The notes beneath the pieces were generated by a model. The model was not told the origin of the DNA. It searched no databases and worked only from the letters and a program-made list of their open reading frames with translations. The translations under genes and the position numbers were made by a program. From positions 1-5,030 of the forward strand of contig JAAYZY010000361.1 in assembly GCA_012514615.1 (NCBI GenBank): a stretch of 5,030 nucleotides of DNA, read 5' to 3'. Shown here one piece after another: positions 1 through 5,030 of this stretch (positions are counted from its first letter, which is position 1; each line of letters opens with the position of its first letter). The stretch is from Chloroflexota bacterium (GTDB lineage: Bacteria; Chloroflexota; Anaerolineae; DTPP01).

Positions 1-1385
1 TCTTGGATGAGACCGACTACCGGTCGGCCCTCATCTTGGCTGGGAGCCGGCGCGGCGTTCGCAACGTGGCCAAGCTGCTTTCCGATGCCCACGACAGCGG
101 TATCGTCGGCGTTGGCGCCTTCCTGGAGTACATCCGCAGCCTGCAAGCAGTGGGGGCCCGGGAAGGCGAAGCCCGCGCCCTGGCCGGCGATGCGGTGCAG
201 ATCATGTCTGTCCACGCGGCCAAGGGCCTGGAGTTCCCGGTGGTGGTGATCGGCGACGTGGGCTACAGCGTGCGCGAACGCTACGGCCCGCTGCTGGACC
301 CTGAGCTGGGGGTGCTGCTGCCCAAGACGGGCGATGAAGATGCCCAGCCGGGAGTCTACCAGTGGGGAAAGGCGCGTCTCACGCCGCAGGAGGAGGCCGA
401 GGCGGCGCGCCTGTTCTACGTGGCCGCCACCCGGGCGCAAGAGCGGCTCCTGCTGCATGGCTGCATGAGTCTGGGGCGAGACAACGACCCCAGCAGGTTG
501 TCGGGCTGGCTGAAACGCTTGCTGGAGCCGGACTGCCTGGGGCTGGTCAAGCAGTCGTTGGGCGTGGACCCGGCTGGCAACCGAGCCGTGACCCTGACCC
601 TGCAGGTGGGCCAGACGCCGGTTGCCTGTACCCTCTACGAACCGGGCTGGCTCCCGCCGCCGCGGGCCGCAGGCAGCGTGGCCGCGCCGGCGCCGGCCCC
701 GAGCGCGTCGCTCCCGGCCATGCTCCAGCCCGTTGGGTACGGCCAGCGATGTGTGGACGAGGCGACTTGGGAACAGGATCAGCCGCAGCCGCAACGCGTC
801 TGGCGGGTGGCCCCAACCGGGGAACACCCCCGGGCCCCGGCATGGGTGGTGGGGGCGCTGGCGCACGCCGCTTTGGCTGCCTGGCGCTTCCCCGACGCCC
901 AGTATGCCCGTTGGGCCGAGGCGCAAGCCCGCGGCGAGGGCCTGACCGACAGCCACCAACTGCGAGACGCGGTGAACCGGAGCTGCCTTCTTCTGGAGCG
1001 CTTCCGCGCCCATCCGCTTTACGCGGAGATGACCTGTGCAGAACGGAAGCTCCATGAGGTACCCTACAGCCTGCTTCTGGCAGATGGGGTGGTGGAGAAC
1101 GGTGTCATCGACGTGCTCTACTTGGCCGAGGGGCGCTGGACGGTGGTGGAGTTCAAGACGGATTACCTGAAAGACGAGGCTGACCTGCGAGAGCGATTGG
1201 GCCCGGACGGCAAGTATGGCGCGCAGGCCCGCCGCTACGTTCGGGCCGTGGAGCAGCTGCTGGGGCAGCGCCCCCGCCACGTGTTCTGCCTGCTGAACTA
1301 CGGTAGCCAGGTTCGCCTGGAGGTGGACACCCCGTACGGCGTGGAAGCCGGCTTGCGACCCGCCGCCGGCCCACCGAAGGGATAG
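1..1385 (+). CDS. addA: AddA/RecB-like ATP-dependent helicase-nuclease, C-terminal part (5'-truncated by window)
   Basis: C-terminal part of a UvrD-family (SF1A) helicase fused to a RecB-type nuclease, most like AddA of the AddAB double-strand-break resection complex. Numbering from the TTG at position 3, helicase motif V is at about 65-85 (VQIMSVHAAKGLEFPVVVIG) and motif VI at about 137-148 (LFYVAATRAQER). An Ala/Pro-rich linker follows at about 219-240. The C-terminal PD-(D/E)xK nuclease shows H288 (ALAHAAL), D370 (GVIDVLY), E383 and K385 (VEFKTDY), and Q408/Y412 (QARRY), so all the usual catalytic positions are present. The TTG at 3 is not a real start: the family is about 1,000-1,250 residues, and the Walker A/N-terminal half must lie before the window. 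No Fe-S cysteine cluster is visible, as expected for AddA; that cluster belongs to AddB. RecB is the main alternative, but the spacing and context suit AddA better. An addB gene just upstream is likely by family habit, not seen. The frame ends at a TAG. Confidence 0.88.
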   Translation, partial: LDETDYRSALILAGSRRGVRNVAKLLSDAHDSGIVGVGAFLEYIRSLQAVGAREGEARALAGDAVQIMSVHAAKGLEFPVVVIGDVGYSVRERYGPLLDPELGVLLPKTGDEDAQPGVYQWGKARLTPQEEAEAARLFYVAATRAQERLLLHGCMSLGRDNDPSRLSGWLKRLLEPDCLGLVKQSLGVDPAGNRAVTLTLQVGQTPVACTLYEPGWLPPPRAAGSVAAPAPAPSASLPAMLQPVGYGQRCVDEATWEQDQPQPQRVWRVAPTGEHPRAPAWVVGALAHAALAAWRFPDAQYARWAEAQARGEGLTDSHQLRDAVNRSCLLLERFRAHPLYAEMTCAERKLHEVPYSLLLADGVVENGVIDVLYLAEGRWTVVEFKTDYLKDEADLRERLGPDGKYGAQARRYVRAVEQLLGQRPRHVFCLLNYGSQVRLEVDTPYGVEAGLRPAAGPPKG

Positions 1386-1441
1386 AGGGGCGCGCGTTTC
1401 ATCAACGCCGTTCCCCGGAGGCGGCCGACCCCCGCCGGTGC
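1386..1441. other. Short gap after addA, no clear terminator
   Basis: This GC-rich stretch between the helicase-nuclease stop and the nfeD promoter holds only a weak 5-bp inverted repeat, GGCGG (1420-1424) with CCGCC (1432-1436) around a 7-base loop, and no T-run. I see no gene and no convincing terminator, so some read-through from addA into nfeD is possible. Confidence 0.4.
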
Positions 1442-1470
1442 TTGTGTTGTCGTGGTGGATAGAGTATAAT
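1442..1470 (+). promoter_or_regulatory. Predicted sigma70-type promoter for nfeD
   Basis: A perfect -10 hexamer TATAAT lies at 1465-1470. TTGTGT at 1442-1447 is a partial -35 match (TTG conserved, 3 of 6 bases) at the ideal 17-bp spacing. There is no extended -10 TG. In a GC-rich background an exact TATAAT just before a gene start is unlikely to be accidental. The inferred transcription start is near 1476-1478, giving a leader of only about 15 bases before the nfeD ATG. This implies nfeD is transcribed independently of the upstream helicase-nuclease gene. Confidence 0.62.
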
Positions 1471-1477
1471 CCGGCGC

Positions 1478-1483
1478 GGAGGG
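1478..1483 (+). promoter_or_regulatory. Shine-Dalgarno site that sets the nfeD start
   Basis: GGAGGG ends 8 bases before the ATG at 1492. It supports that ATG over the in-frame GTG at 1438, which has no such site and would put the promoter inside the coding region. A second ATG at 1484 touches the site directly (zero spacing) and is in another frame. Confidence 0.75.
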
Positions 1484-1491
1484 ATGAGCCA

Positions 1492-2829
1492 ATGGTGTGG
1501 AAACGGCGTGCCCGAAGACGAGGAATCGCTTGGCGGTGGCTGCGCTTGCTGCCCCACGTGCTGATGCTGCTGCTGGTGCTGGCGGCGCCGGTGGTTGGCG
1601 ACGAGCCGACGCCCAGCAGGGTAGAGGTGCTGGCGGTGGAAGGGGCCATCACCCCGGTGGTGGTGGGCTACATCGAGCGCGGCATTGCTGAGGCAGAAGC
1701 CAGCGGCGCCCAGGCTCTGATCATCCAGCTTGACACGCCTGGCGGCTCGGTGGAGGTGACGCGGCGGCTGACCCGGCGCATGACCGAGGCGGAGATCCCC
1801 ATCGTAGTCTACATTGCGCCTTCTGGGGCCTACGCGGCTTCGGCCGGCACCTTCGTCACCCTGGCTGCGCATGTGGCAGCCATGGCCCCTGGCACCAGCA
1901 TCGGGGCGGCCAGCCCGGTCTCATCGGGCGGTGAGGAGTTGGGGGAGACCGCCCTGGAAAAGGCCATGAGCATCCTGGAAGCCGACGTCAAGGGCCTGGC
2001 CAAGCGCCGGGGCGATGCGGCTGTGGAGTGGGCTGTGGCGGCCGTGCGGGAGGCCAAGGCGTCCACCGAAGACGAGGCGCTGAGCTTGGGGATCGTCGAC
2101 ATCATCGCCGTCGACTTCGACGACTTGCTGGCCCAATTGGATGGGCGGGAGGTGGAGGTGCGGGGGCAGACCATCACCCTGCACACAGCTGACGCCGGCC
2201 GGAACCCCATCGCCATGACCGAGGTGGAGCGATTCTTCCACGTCATCACCGATCCCAACATCGCCTTCATCCTGATGACCCTGGGCCTCAACGGCTTGCT
2301 GTTTGAGCTCTCCAGCCCCGGCGGCTACGTGGCGGGCATCATCGGCGGCATCTGCCTGTTGCTGGGCCTGTATGCGTTGGGGGTGTTGGAGGCCAACTGG
2401 ATCGGTCTGGTATTCATCATCCTGGGCTTCGGACTGTTCGTGGCAGACATCAAGGTAGCCACGGGAGGGGTGCTTACAGTGGCCGGTGTGGTTTCATTTG
2501 TGGTTGGCTCGCTGCTGCTGTTCCAGACCTCGGCCTATGCGGTCTCCCGCTCGCTGGTCTTCGGGGTGGCCGCGGCCACAGGCGCCTTCTTCGCCTTCGC
2601 CGTGGCCAAGGCGGTGGGCGCACAGCGCCGCCAGCCGACCACAGGCCTGGAGGGGATGATGGGGCGGTCGGCAGTGGCCCGTACCGAGCTGGCCCCGCGA
2701 GGCTCGGTTTTCCTTATGGGCGAATGGTGGGAAGCAGAGGCGGAAGGGGAGCCCATTGGCCAGGGTGAGACGGTGGAGGTGGTGGGGCACGAGGGCTTCC
2801 TCTTGCGGGTGCGCCGCCGCGCCGAGTAG
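1492..2829 (+). CDS. nfeD: Long-form NfeD membrane-bound serine protease (ClpP/SppA-like)
   Basis: A 445-residue protein with the full three-part architecture of long NfeD (NfeD1b, like archaeal PH1510). An arginine-rich N-terminus (residues 4-10) and hydrophobic stretch (about 19-35) form a signal peptide or anchor, possibly cut near G36. A ClpP-fold protease domain spans about 42-235. It has the LDTPGG oxyanion-region motif (80-85), the predicted nucleophile S117 in AASAGT, and K157 as the predicted general base, 40 residues later, as in the Ser-Lys dyad of PH1510. Roughly five membrane segments follow (about 254-272, 281-302, 304-323, 327-348, 352-376). The C-terminal OB-fold NfeD domain is at about 383-445 (GLEGMMGRSAVARTEL..., VEVVGHEGFLLRV). 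In studied relatives the protease faces outside the cytoplasm and cleaves the C-terminal hydrophobic region of a partner stomatin; this role is inferred here. The usual adjacent stomatin/flotillin gene is missing downstream. The ATG at 1492 is chosen for its ribosome binding site and signal sequence. Confidence 0.92.
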   Translation: MVWKRRARRRGIAWRWLRLLPHVLMLLLVLAAPVVGDEPTPSRVEVLAVEGAITPVVVGYIERGIAEAEASGAQALIIQLDTPGGSVEVTRRLTRRMTEAEIPIVVYIAPSGAYAASAGTFVTLAAHVAAMAPGTSIGAASPVSSGGEELGETALEKAMSILEADVKGLAKRRGDAAVEWAVAAVREAKASTEDEALSLGIVDIIAVDFDDLLAQLDGREVEVRGQTITLHTADAGRNPIAMTEVERFFHVITDPNIAFILMTLGLNGLLFELSSPGGYVAGIIGGICLLLGLYALGVLEANWIGLVFIILGFGLFVADIKVATGGVLTVAGVVSFVVGSLLLFQTSAYAVSRSLVFGVAAATGAFFAFAVAKAVGAQRRQPTTGLEGMMGRSAVARTELAPRGSVFLMGEWWEAEAEGEPIGQGETVEVVGHEGFLLRVRRRAE

Positions 2830-2836
2830 GGCAGGC

Positions 2837-3028
2837 TCACTCCCAGTGGATGATCCAGACGCACAACCCAGCCAACCCCACAGTGGCTGCCACCAGGGCC
2901 AGGCGCTGCGTCCATAGCAGGGAGACGTCCCGCGAGGCCCACAGCAGCACGACCACCATGCCCAGGGCCAACACGATCCACTGAGCCATGGCAGGGTGCT
3001 CGCGCAAGTAGTCCAGCACTCTCTGCAT
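2837..3028 (-). CDS. Small two-helix membrane protein, unknown function (63 aa)
   Basis: I do not recognise a named family. The ATG at 3028 has a strong GGAGG six bases upstream and opens a 63-codon frame ending in TGA. The short N-terminal part (MQRVLDYLREHP) looks amphipathic. Two hydrophobic segments follow, at about 14-32 (through IVLALGMVVVLLW) and about 42-60 (LALVAATVGLAGLCVWII), joined by a short loop with R33, D34 and R42, so a helical hairpin in the inner membrane is expected. It ends in IIHWE. The open frame continues upstream to about 3322, but that extension is Ala/Pro/Gly-rich shadow sequence across the acetyltransferase gene and has no supporting start. The gene lies 95 bp after the GNAT-like gene on the same strand and ends 7 bp from the convergent nfeD stop. 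It could be the last gene of the ABC-F/coaE operon or a separate unit. Function should not be guessed from position. Confidence 0.75.
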   Translation of the reverse strand: MQRVLDYLREHPAMAQWIVLALGMVVVLLWASRDVSLLWTQRLALVAATVGLAGLCVWIIHWE

Positions 3029-3034
3029 CTCTCG

Positions 3035-3039
3035 CCTCC
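3035..3039 (-). promoter_or_regulatory. Shine-Dalgarno site of the small membrane protein gene
   Basis: On the - strand this reads GGAGG, six bases before the ATG at 3028. It is the best ribosome binding site on the - strand of the window and the main reason for choosing the 63-residue start over longer versions of the frame. Confidence 0.75.
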
Positions 3040-3084
3040 AACCGTGTCTTTGTTGGATCGTTCCGTCCGTGCTCTGACCGTCCT

Positions 3085-3109
3085 GGGGCGAAGGCCTGGG
3101 CCTTGCCCC
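3085..3109. terminator. GC-rich hairpin after the GNAT-like gene, possible non-canonical terminator
   Basis: An inverted repeat in the gap between the GNAT-like gene and the small membrane gene. GGGGC (3085-3089) pairs with GCCCC (3105-3109), and AAGGC (3091-3095) with GCCTT (3100-3104). There is a single-base bulge at 3090 and a 4-base loop (3096-3099). The 10 base pairs, mostly G-C, should fold stably in RNA from either strand. No U-run follows in either direction, so it is not a textbook intrinsic terminator. It may attenuate transcription, protect the 3' end of the upstream message, or be an incidental GC-rich palindrome. Confidence 0.4.
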
Positions 3110-3123
3110 GGCAGCGGCGGCGC

Positions 3124-3594
3124 TCAAAGCGGGCGAGTCACCCGCGTCTGACGCAGCCGCCGGGCCCAGAGCGCCTGCCCCTGGGGCGTCATCTCCTCCG
3201 CAGCCTCGCGATGGTGTCGAGGCAGGTCCTCCGGCGTCACCCGGGCGTACCCCTGGGCCTGCAGCGCCGGGCCCATGATCTCCGTATCTGGGGCAGGAAG
3301 GGCCAGCAGAGCCACCTCGCATTCCAGTTCCCCAGCAGCCGCATCCACCGCGCCCAACAGCGCGGCCAACGCCTCGTTCTGCAGCGCCGACGCCGTCTGG
3401 GCCAGGCGTAGGTCTTCCAGGCGCGCCACCAGGTTCTCGGCGCGCCAGCCCAGGCAGCCCACCAGATGGCCGTCTTGCTCAGCCAGGAAGTAGCCGCAAT
3501 CTAACGAAAGACCGCCGCTTTCACCCTGCGGGCCTCGCGATCGCAGAGCGGCCAGGTAGTCGGCGGGGGTGGCGCGGCGGATGCCCACGGTCAT
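3124..3594 (-). CDS. GNAT-like N-acetyltransferase family protein, substrate unknown
   Basis: A 156-residue protein with the size and pattern of a GNAT acyltransferase, an acetyl-CoA-dependent transferase of the cytoplasm. It opens with the typical first strand and helix (TVGIRRATPADYLAALR). A central strand pair follows at about 33-47 (CGYFLAEQDGHLVGCLGW), then ENLVARLEDLRLA where the family carries the strand leading to CoA binding. A helix rich in Ala/Leu comes next, and ALQAQGYARVTPEDLPRH resembles the closing 'lGF' segment. The classic R/Q-x-x-G-x-G/A CoA-binding loop is not visible, so this may be a degenerate or divergent member and the substrate cannot be named. Its ATG overlaps the coaE stop in an ATGA and there is no clear Shine-Dalgarno, so translation is probably by re-initiation after coaE. 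Being made together with the last enzyme of CoA synthesis is suggestive but not evidence of a shared pathway. Confidence 0.62.
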   Translation of the reverse strand: MTVGIRRATPADYLAALRSRGPQGESGGLSLDCGYFLAEQDGHLVGCLGWRAENLVARLEDLRLAQTASALQNEALAALLGAVDAAAGELECEVALLALPAPDTEIMGPALQAQGYARVTPEDLPRHHREAAEEMTPQGQALWARRLRQTRVTRPL

Positions 3595-4247
3595 GGCTCT
3601 GGCTGCTCGGCTTGGCGCCCGGTGACCCGCGCCCAGGCGGCTTCCAGTTGGCGGCGGGTGTCTGCCAGGGCGCCGCTGTTGTCGATGACCCAGTCGGCGC
3701 GGGCTTCCTTCTCCCTCTGGGGCGGCTGCGCGGCCATGCGCCGGCGCGCCTCCTCCGGGCTCAGGCCTCGTGTCTGCACCAGGCGTTCCACCTGCTGCTG
3801 GGCCGTAGCATGTACCACCCAGAGCTCGTCGCAGAGCTTCTCCACCATGCCGGCTTCGATGAGCTTGATCGCTTCGATGACCACCACCGGATGCGAGCCG
3901 TCCCGGGCAACCTGCTCCACCTCCTGATGCACGCTCTCGATGACGCCGGGGTGGACGATCTTTTCCAGACGGCGCAGGGCCTGCGGGTCGCTGAAGACCA
4001 CAGCGCCCAGGCGCTGGCGGTCGATCTGGCCACACCCATCTAGGATCGCAGGGCCGAACGTGGCGACCACCTGATCGTAGACAGGGCCGCCGCGCCGCAG
4101 CAACGCGTGGCCGCGCCGGTCCGCGTCGATGACATAGGCGCCCAGCTCGGCCAGCATCCGCAGCACCTGGCTCTTGCCCGTGGCGATGTTGCCGGTCAGG
4201 CCGATGACGTAGGGTCGGCGGGGCAGGGGGGGCGGCTCACTGATCAT
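3591..4247 (-). CDS. coaE: Dephospho-CoA kinase
   Basis: A 218-residue kinase for the last step of coenzyme A synthesis: ATP phosphorylates the 3'-hydroxyl of the ribose of dephospho-CoA. It is cytoplasmic and close to the usual length of about 200. The P-loop is GNIATGKS (19-26), preceded by the strand YVIGLT. The substrate-binding DAD motif is D41-A-D43, with R44-R45-G-H47 after it. IVHPGVIESV is the usual helix after the nucleotide domain core. The lid region includes QTRGLSPEEARRRMAAQPP, and the closing motif is ADWVIDNSG, as in CoaE proteins. The common 'PLLFE' segment is replaced by IEAIKLIEAG. The ATG at 4247 is used because it precedes the P-loop strand by a normal distance and has GAGGG upstream at 4253-4257. 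The gene start overlaps the end of the ABC-F gene by 11 bases, and its TGA overlaps the next gene's ATG. Confidence 0.95.
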   Translation of the reverse strand: MISEPPPLPRRPYVIGLTGNIATGKSQVLRMLAELGAYVIDADRRGHALLRRGGPVYDQVVATFGPAILDGCGQIDRQRLGAVVFSDPQALRRLEKIVHPGVIESVHQEVEQVARDGSHPVVVIEAIKLIEAGMVEKLCDELWVVHATAQQQVERLVQTRGLSPEEARRRMAAQPPQREKEARADWVIDNSGALADTRRQLEAAWARVTGRQAEQPEP

Positions 4248-5030
4248 CGACGCCCTCGCCTTGCATGGCCAGCAGAGTGTCGGCGGCTTGGGCCCAGCGG
4301 TCTTCAGCCTGCAGGCGCGCCGCTTCCACCTCCTGCCGCTCTTGAGCCAAGGCGCGGATGCGCTCCGGGTCGGCAACCAGAGCGGCTTCGGCCAGGGCGG
4401 CGTCCAGCGCCTCCAGCCGTTGGCCCAGGCGAGCCGCCTCAGCCTCCAGCGTGTCCACTGCCTGCTGCTGGCGCGCCTGCTGCGCCCGTTCGCGGCGCCG
4501 TTCCCGGGCGGCGGCGCGGGGGTCGGGGGCCGCGGCCTTCTCGTTGCGGCTTGGGGCGGCCTGCTCTTGCGTTCTTGCCTCGCGGAACTCCTGGTACGTC
4601 CCATTGAAGGCGACGAGTTCGCCCTCCTCCAGCCACCAGATCACGTCGGCCAGGCTGTCGACGAAGTAGCGGTCGTGGCTCACGAACAGGATGGTGCCGT
4701 TGAACTCGCTGAGCACGGCCTCCAGCACTTCCCGAGAGGCGATGTCCAGGTGCGTGGTCGGTTCGTCCAGGATGAGCAGGTTGGCGCCGCGCAGGGCCAG
4801 GCGCGCCAGGGCAACCCGGCTTCGTTCGCCCCCGCTCAGGTCGCCCACGAGCTTGAAGACGTCGTCGCCGGAGAAGAGGTAGCGGCCCAAGAAGGTGCGC
4901 GCCTCGCTGAGAGGCAGGTTCCTGATCTCCAGCAGGCTGTCCAGCACGCGGTCGCCCAAGCGCAGATCGGTGTGGCCTTGGGGCGCGTAGCCGATGAGGA
5001 CATTGGCCCCCACGCGGAAGCGGCCGCTCA
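4237..5030 (-). CDS. ABC-F family ATPase, C-terminal ABC domain and tail (5'-truncated by window)
   Basis: C-terminal 263 residues of a soluble, duplicated-ABC protein of the ABC-F (Uup/EttA/Vga-like) class, which act on ribosomes and not as transporters. Numbering from the first whole codon in the window, one sees GANVLIGYAPQ with the Q-loop (Q17), the signature LSGGE (64-68), and Walker B LLILDEP (84-90, with D88-E89). TTHLD follows as the D-loop. H118 lies in SHDRYFVD, and the strand GELVAFNGTYQEF is typical of the family. After about residue 140 comes a charged, Ala-rich linker and an Arg/Glu/Gln-rich coiled-coil tail, like the ABC_tran_CTD extension in Uup-type members. No membrane segment is present. 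The frame is open to the window edge, and the GTG at 5013 is inside the domain, not a start; the first ABC domain and interdomain linker are missing, so the subfamily and any antibiotic-resistance role cannot be assigned. Its 3' end overlaps coaE by 11 bases. Confidence 0.92.
   Translation of the reverse strand, partial: SGRFRVGANVLIGYAPQGHTDLRLGDRVLDSLLEIRNLPLSEARTFLGRYLFSGDDVFKLVGDLSGGERSRVALARLALRGANLLILDEPTTHLDIASREVLEAVLSEFNGTILFVSHDRYFVDSLADVIWWLEEGELVAFNGTYQEFREARTQEQAAPSRNEKAAAPDPRAAARERRRERAQQARQQQAVDTLEAEAARLGQRLEALDAALAEAALVADPERIRALAQERQEVEAARLQAEDRWAQAADTLLAMQGEGVDDQ
4253..4257 (-). promoter_or_regulatory. Probable ribosome binding site of coaE inside the ABC-F gene
   Basis: On the - strand GAGGG lies five bases before the coaE ATG, within the last codons of the ABC-F gene (the stretch encoding QGEGVDDQ). 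Ribosomes finishing the ABC-F gene would pass directly over it, which supports coupled translation. Confidence 0.5.

Noticed and set aside
362..1057. Long Gly/Ala/Pro/Arg-rich frames overlapping the helicase-nuclease gene on both strands
   Set aside because: Long stop-free frames are expected in GC-rich coding DNA; the in-frame protein has clear helicase and nuclease motifs.
1..1385. Helicase-nuclease as part of a phage-defence system
   Set aside because: Motifs and nuclease order fit AddA of general recombination, and no defence-type partner genes are present nearby.
1420..1436. GGCGG/CCGCC inverted repeat after addA as a terminator
   Set aside because: Only 5 base pairs with a mismatch outside the stem and no T-run.
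1438..1491. In-frame GTG at 1438 as an nfeD start, adding 18 residues
   Set aside because: No ribosome binding site upstream; the extension would overlap the TATAAT promoter and place 18 residues before the signal peptide.
1484..1564. Cys-rich 26-codon frame from the ATG at 1484, overlapping the nfeD start in another frame
   Set aside because: The GGAGGG touches this ATG directly, too close to serve it; the cysteines come from reading the Leu-rich signal-peptide codons out of frame.
3029..3322. Upstream extension of the small membrane protein to 161 residues
   Set aside because: The extension is Gly/Ala/Pro/Arg-rich out-of-frame sequence overlapping the GNAT-like gene, and the strong ribosome binding site marks the ATG at 3028.
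4248..4604. Extension of coaE upstream to a 337-residue frame
   Set aside because: The added part is Arg/Pro/Trp-rich shadow sequence of the ABC-F coiled-coil tail; CoaE is about 200 residues and the ATG at 4247 places the P-loop correctly.
4237..5030. ABC-F gene as an antibiotic-resistance determinant
   Set aside because: Only the second ABC domain and tail are visible; the interdomain linker that decides this is outside the window, and the setting next to coaE looks like housekeeping.

Overview
This is a GC-rich stretch of a bacterial chromosome carrying ordinary cellular genes with short gaps; nothing in it looks mobile. The gene set (AddA-type helicase-nuclease, long-form NfeD protease, ABC-F ATPase, CoaE), the high-GC codon use and the CoaE motif variant would suit a high-GC Gram-negative-type or Chloroflexota (Anaerolineae-like) organism. 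That placement is only an impression from protein style; no marker gene such as rRNA is present.

Layout. On the + strand, 1-1385 is the C-terminal part of an AddA/RecB-like helicase-nuclease whose start lies outside the window. A 106-bp gap follows, holding a good sigma70-type promoter (TATAAT at 1465-1470) and a GGAGGG ribosome binding site. These serve a complete long-form NfeD membrane serine protease (1492-2829). All remaining genes are on the - strand and converge on nfeD. Reading in their own direction, they are the C-terminal part of an ABC-F ATPase (5030-4237, start outside the window), coaE for dephospho-CoA kinase (4247-3591), a GNAT-like acetyltransferase (3594-3124), a 95-bp gap with a strong hairpin, and a 63-residue two-helix membrane protein (3028-2837). 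The last gene stops 7 bp from the nfeD stop.

How the genes relate. The ABC-F, coaE and GNAT-like genes overlap by 11 and 4 bases, so they form one translationally coupled unit. The small membrane gene has its own strong Shine-Dalgarno sequence and may be the last gene of that operon or a separate unit. The AddA-type protein would act in double-strand-break repair with an AddB partner, probably encoded upstream. NfeD is a membrane-protein quality-control protease usually paired with a stomatin/flotillin-type protein, but no such gene is adjacent here.

I found no CRISPR array, tRNA, rRNA, insertion sequence, integrase or defence cassette, and no convincing new system. The items most worth a second look are the conserved-looking small membrane protein, nfeD without its usual partner, and the very compact nfeD promoter/leader.
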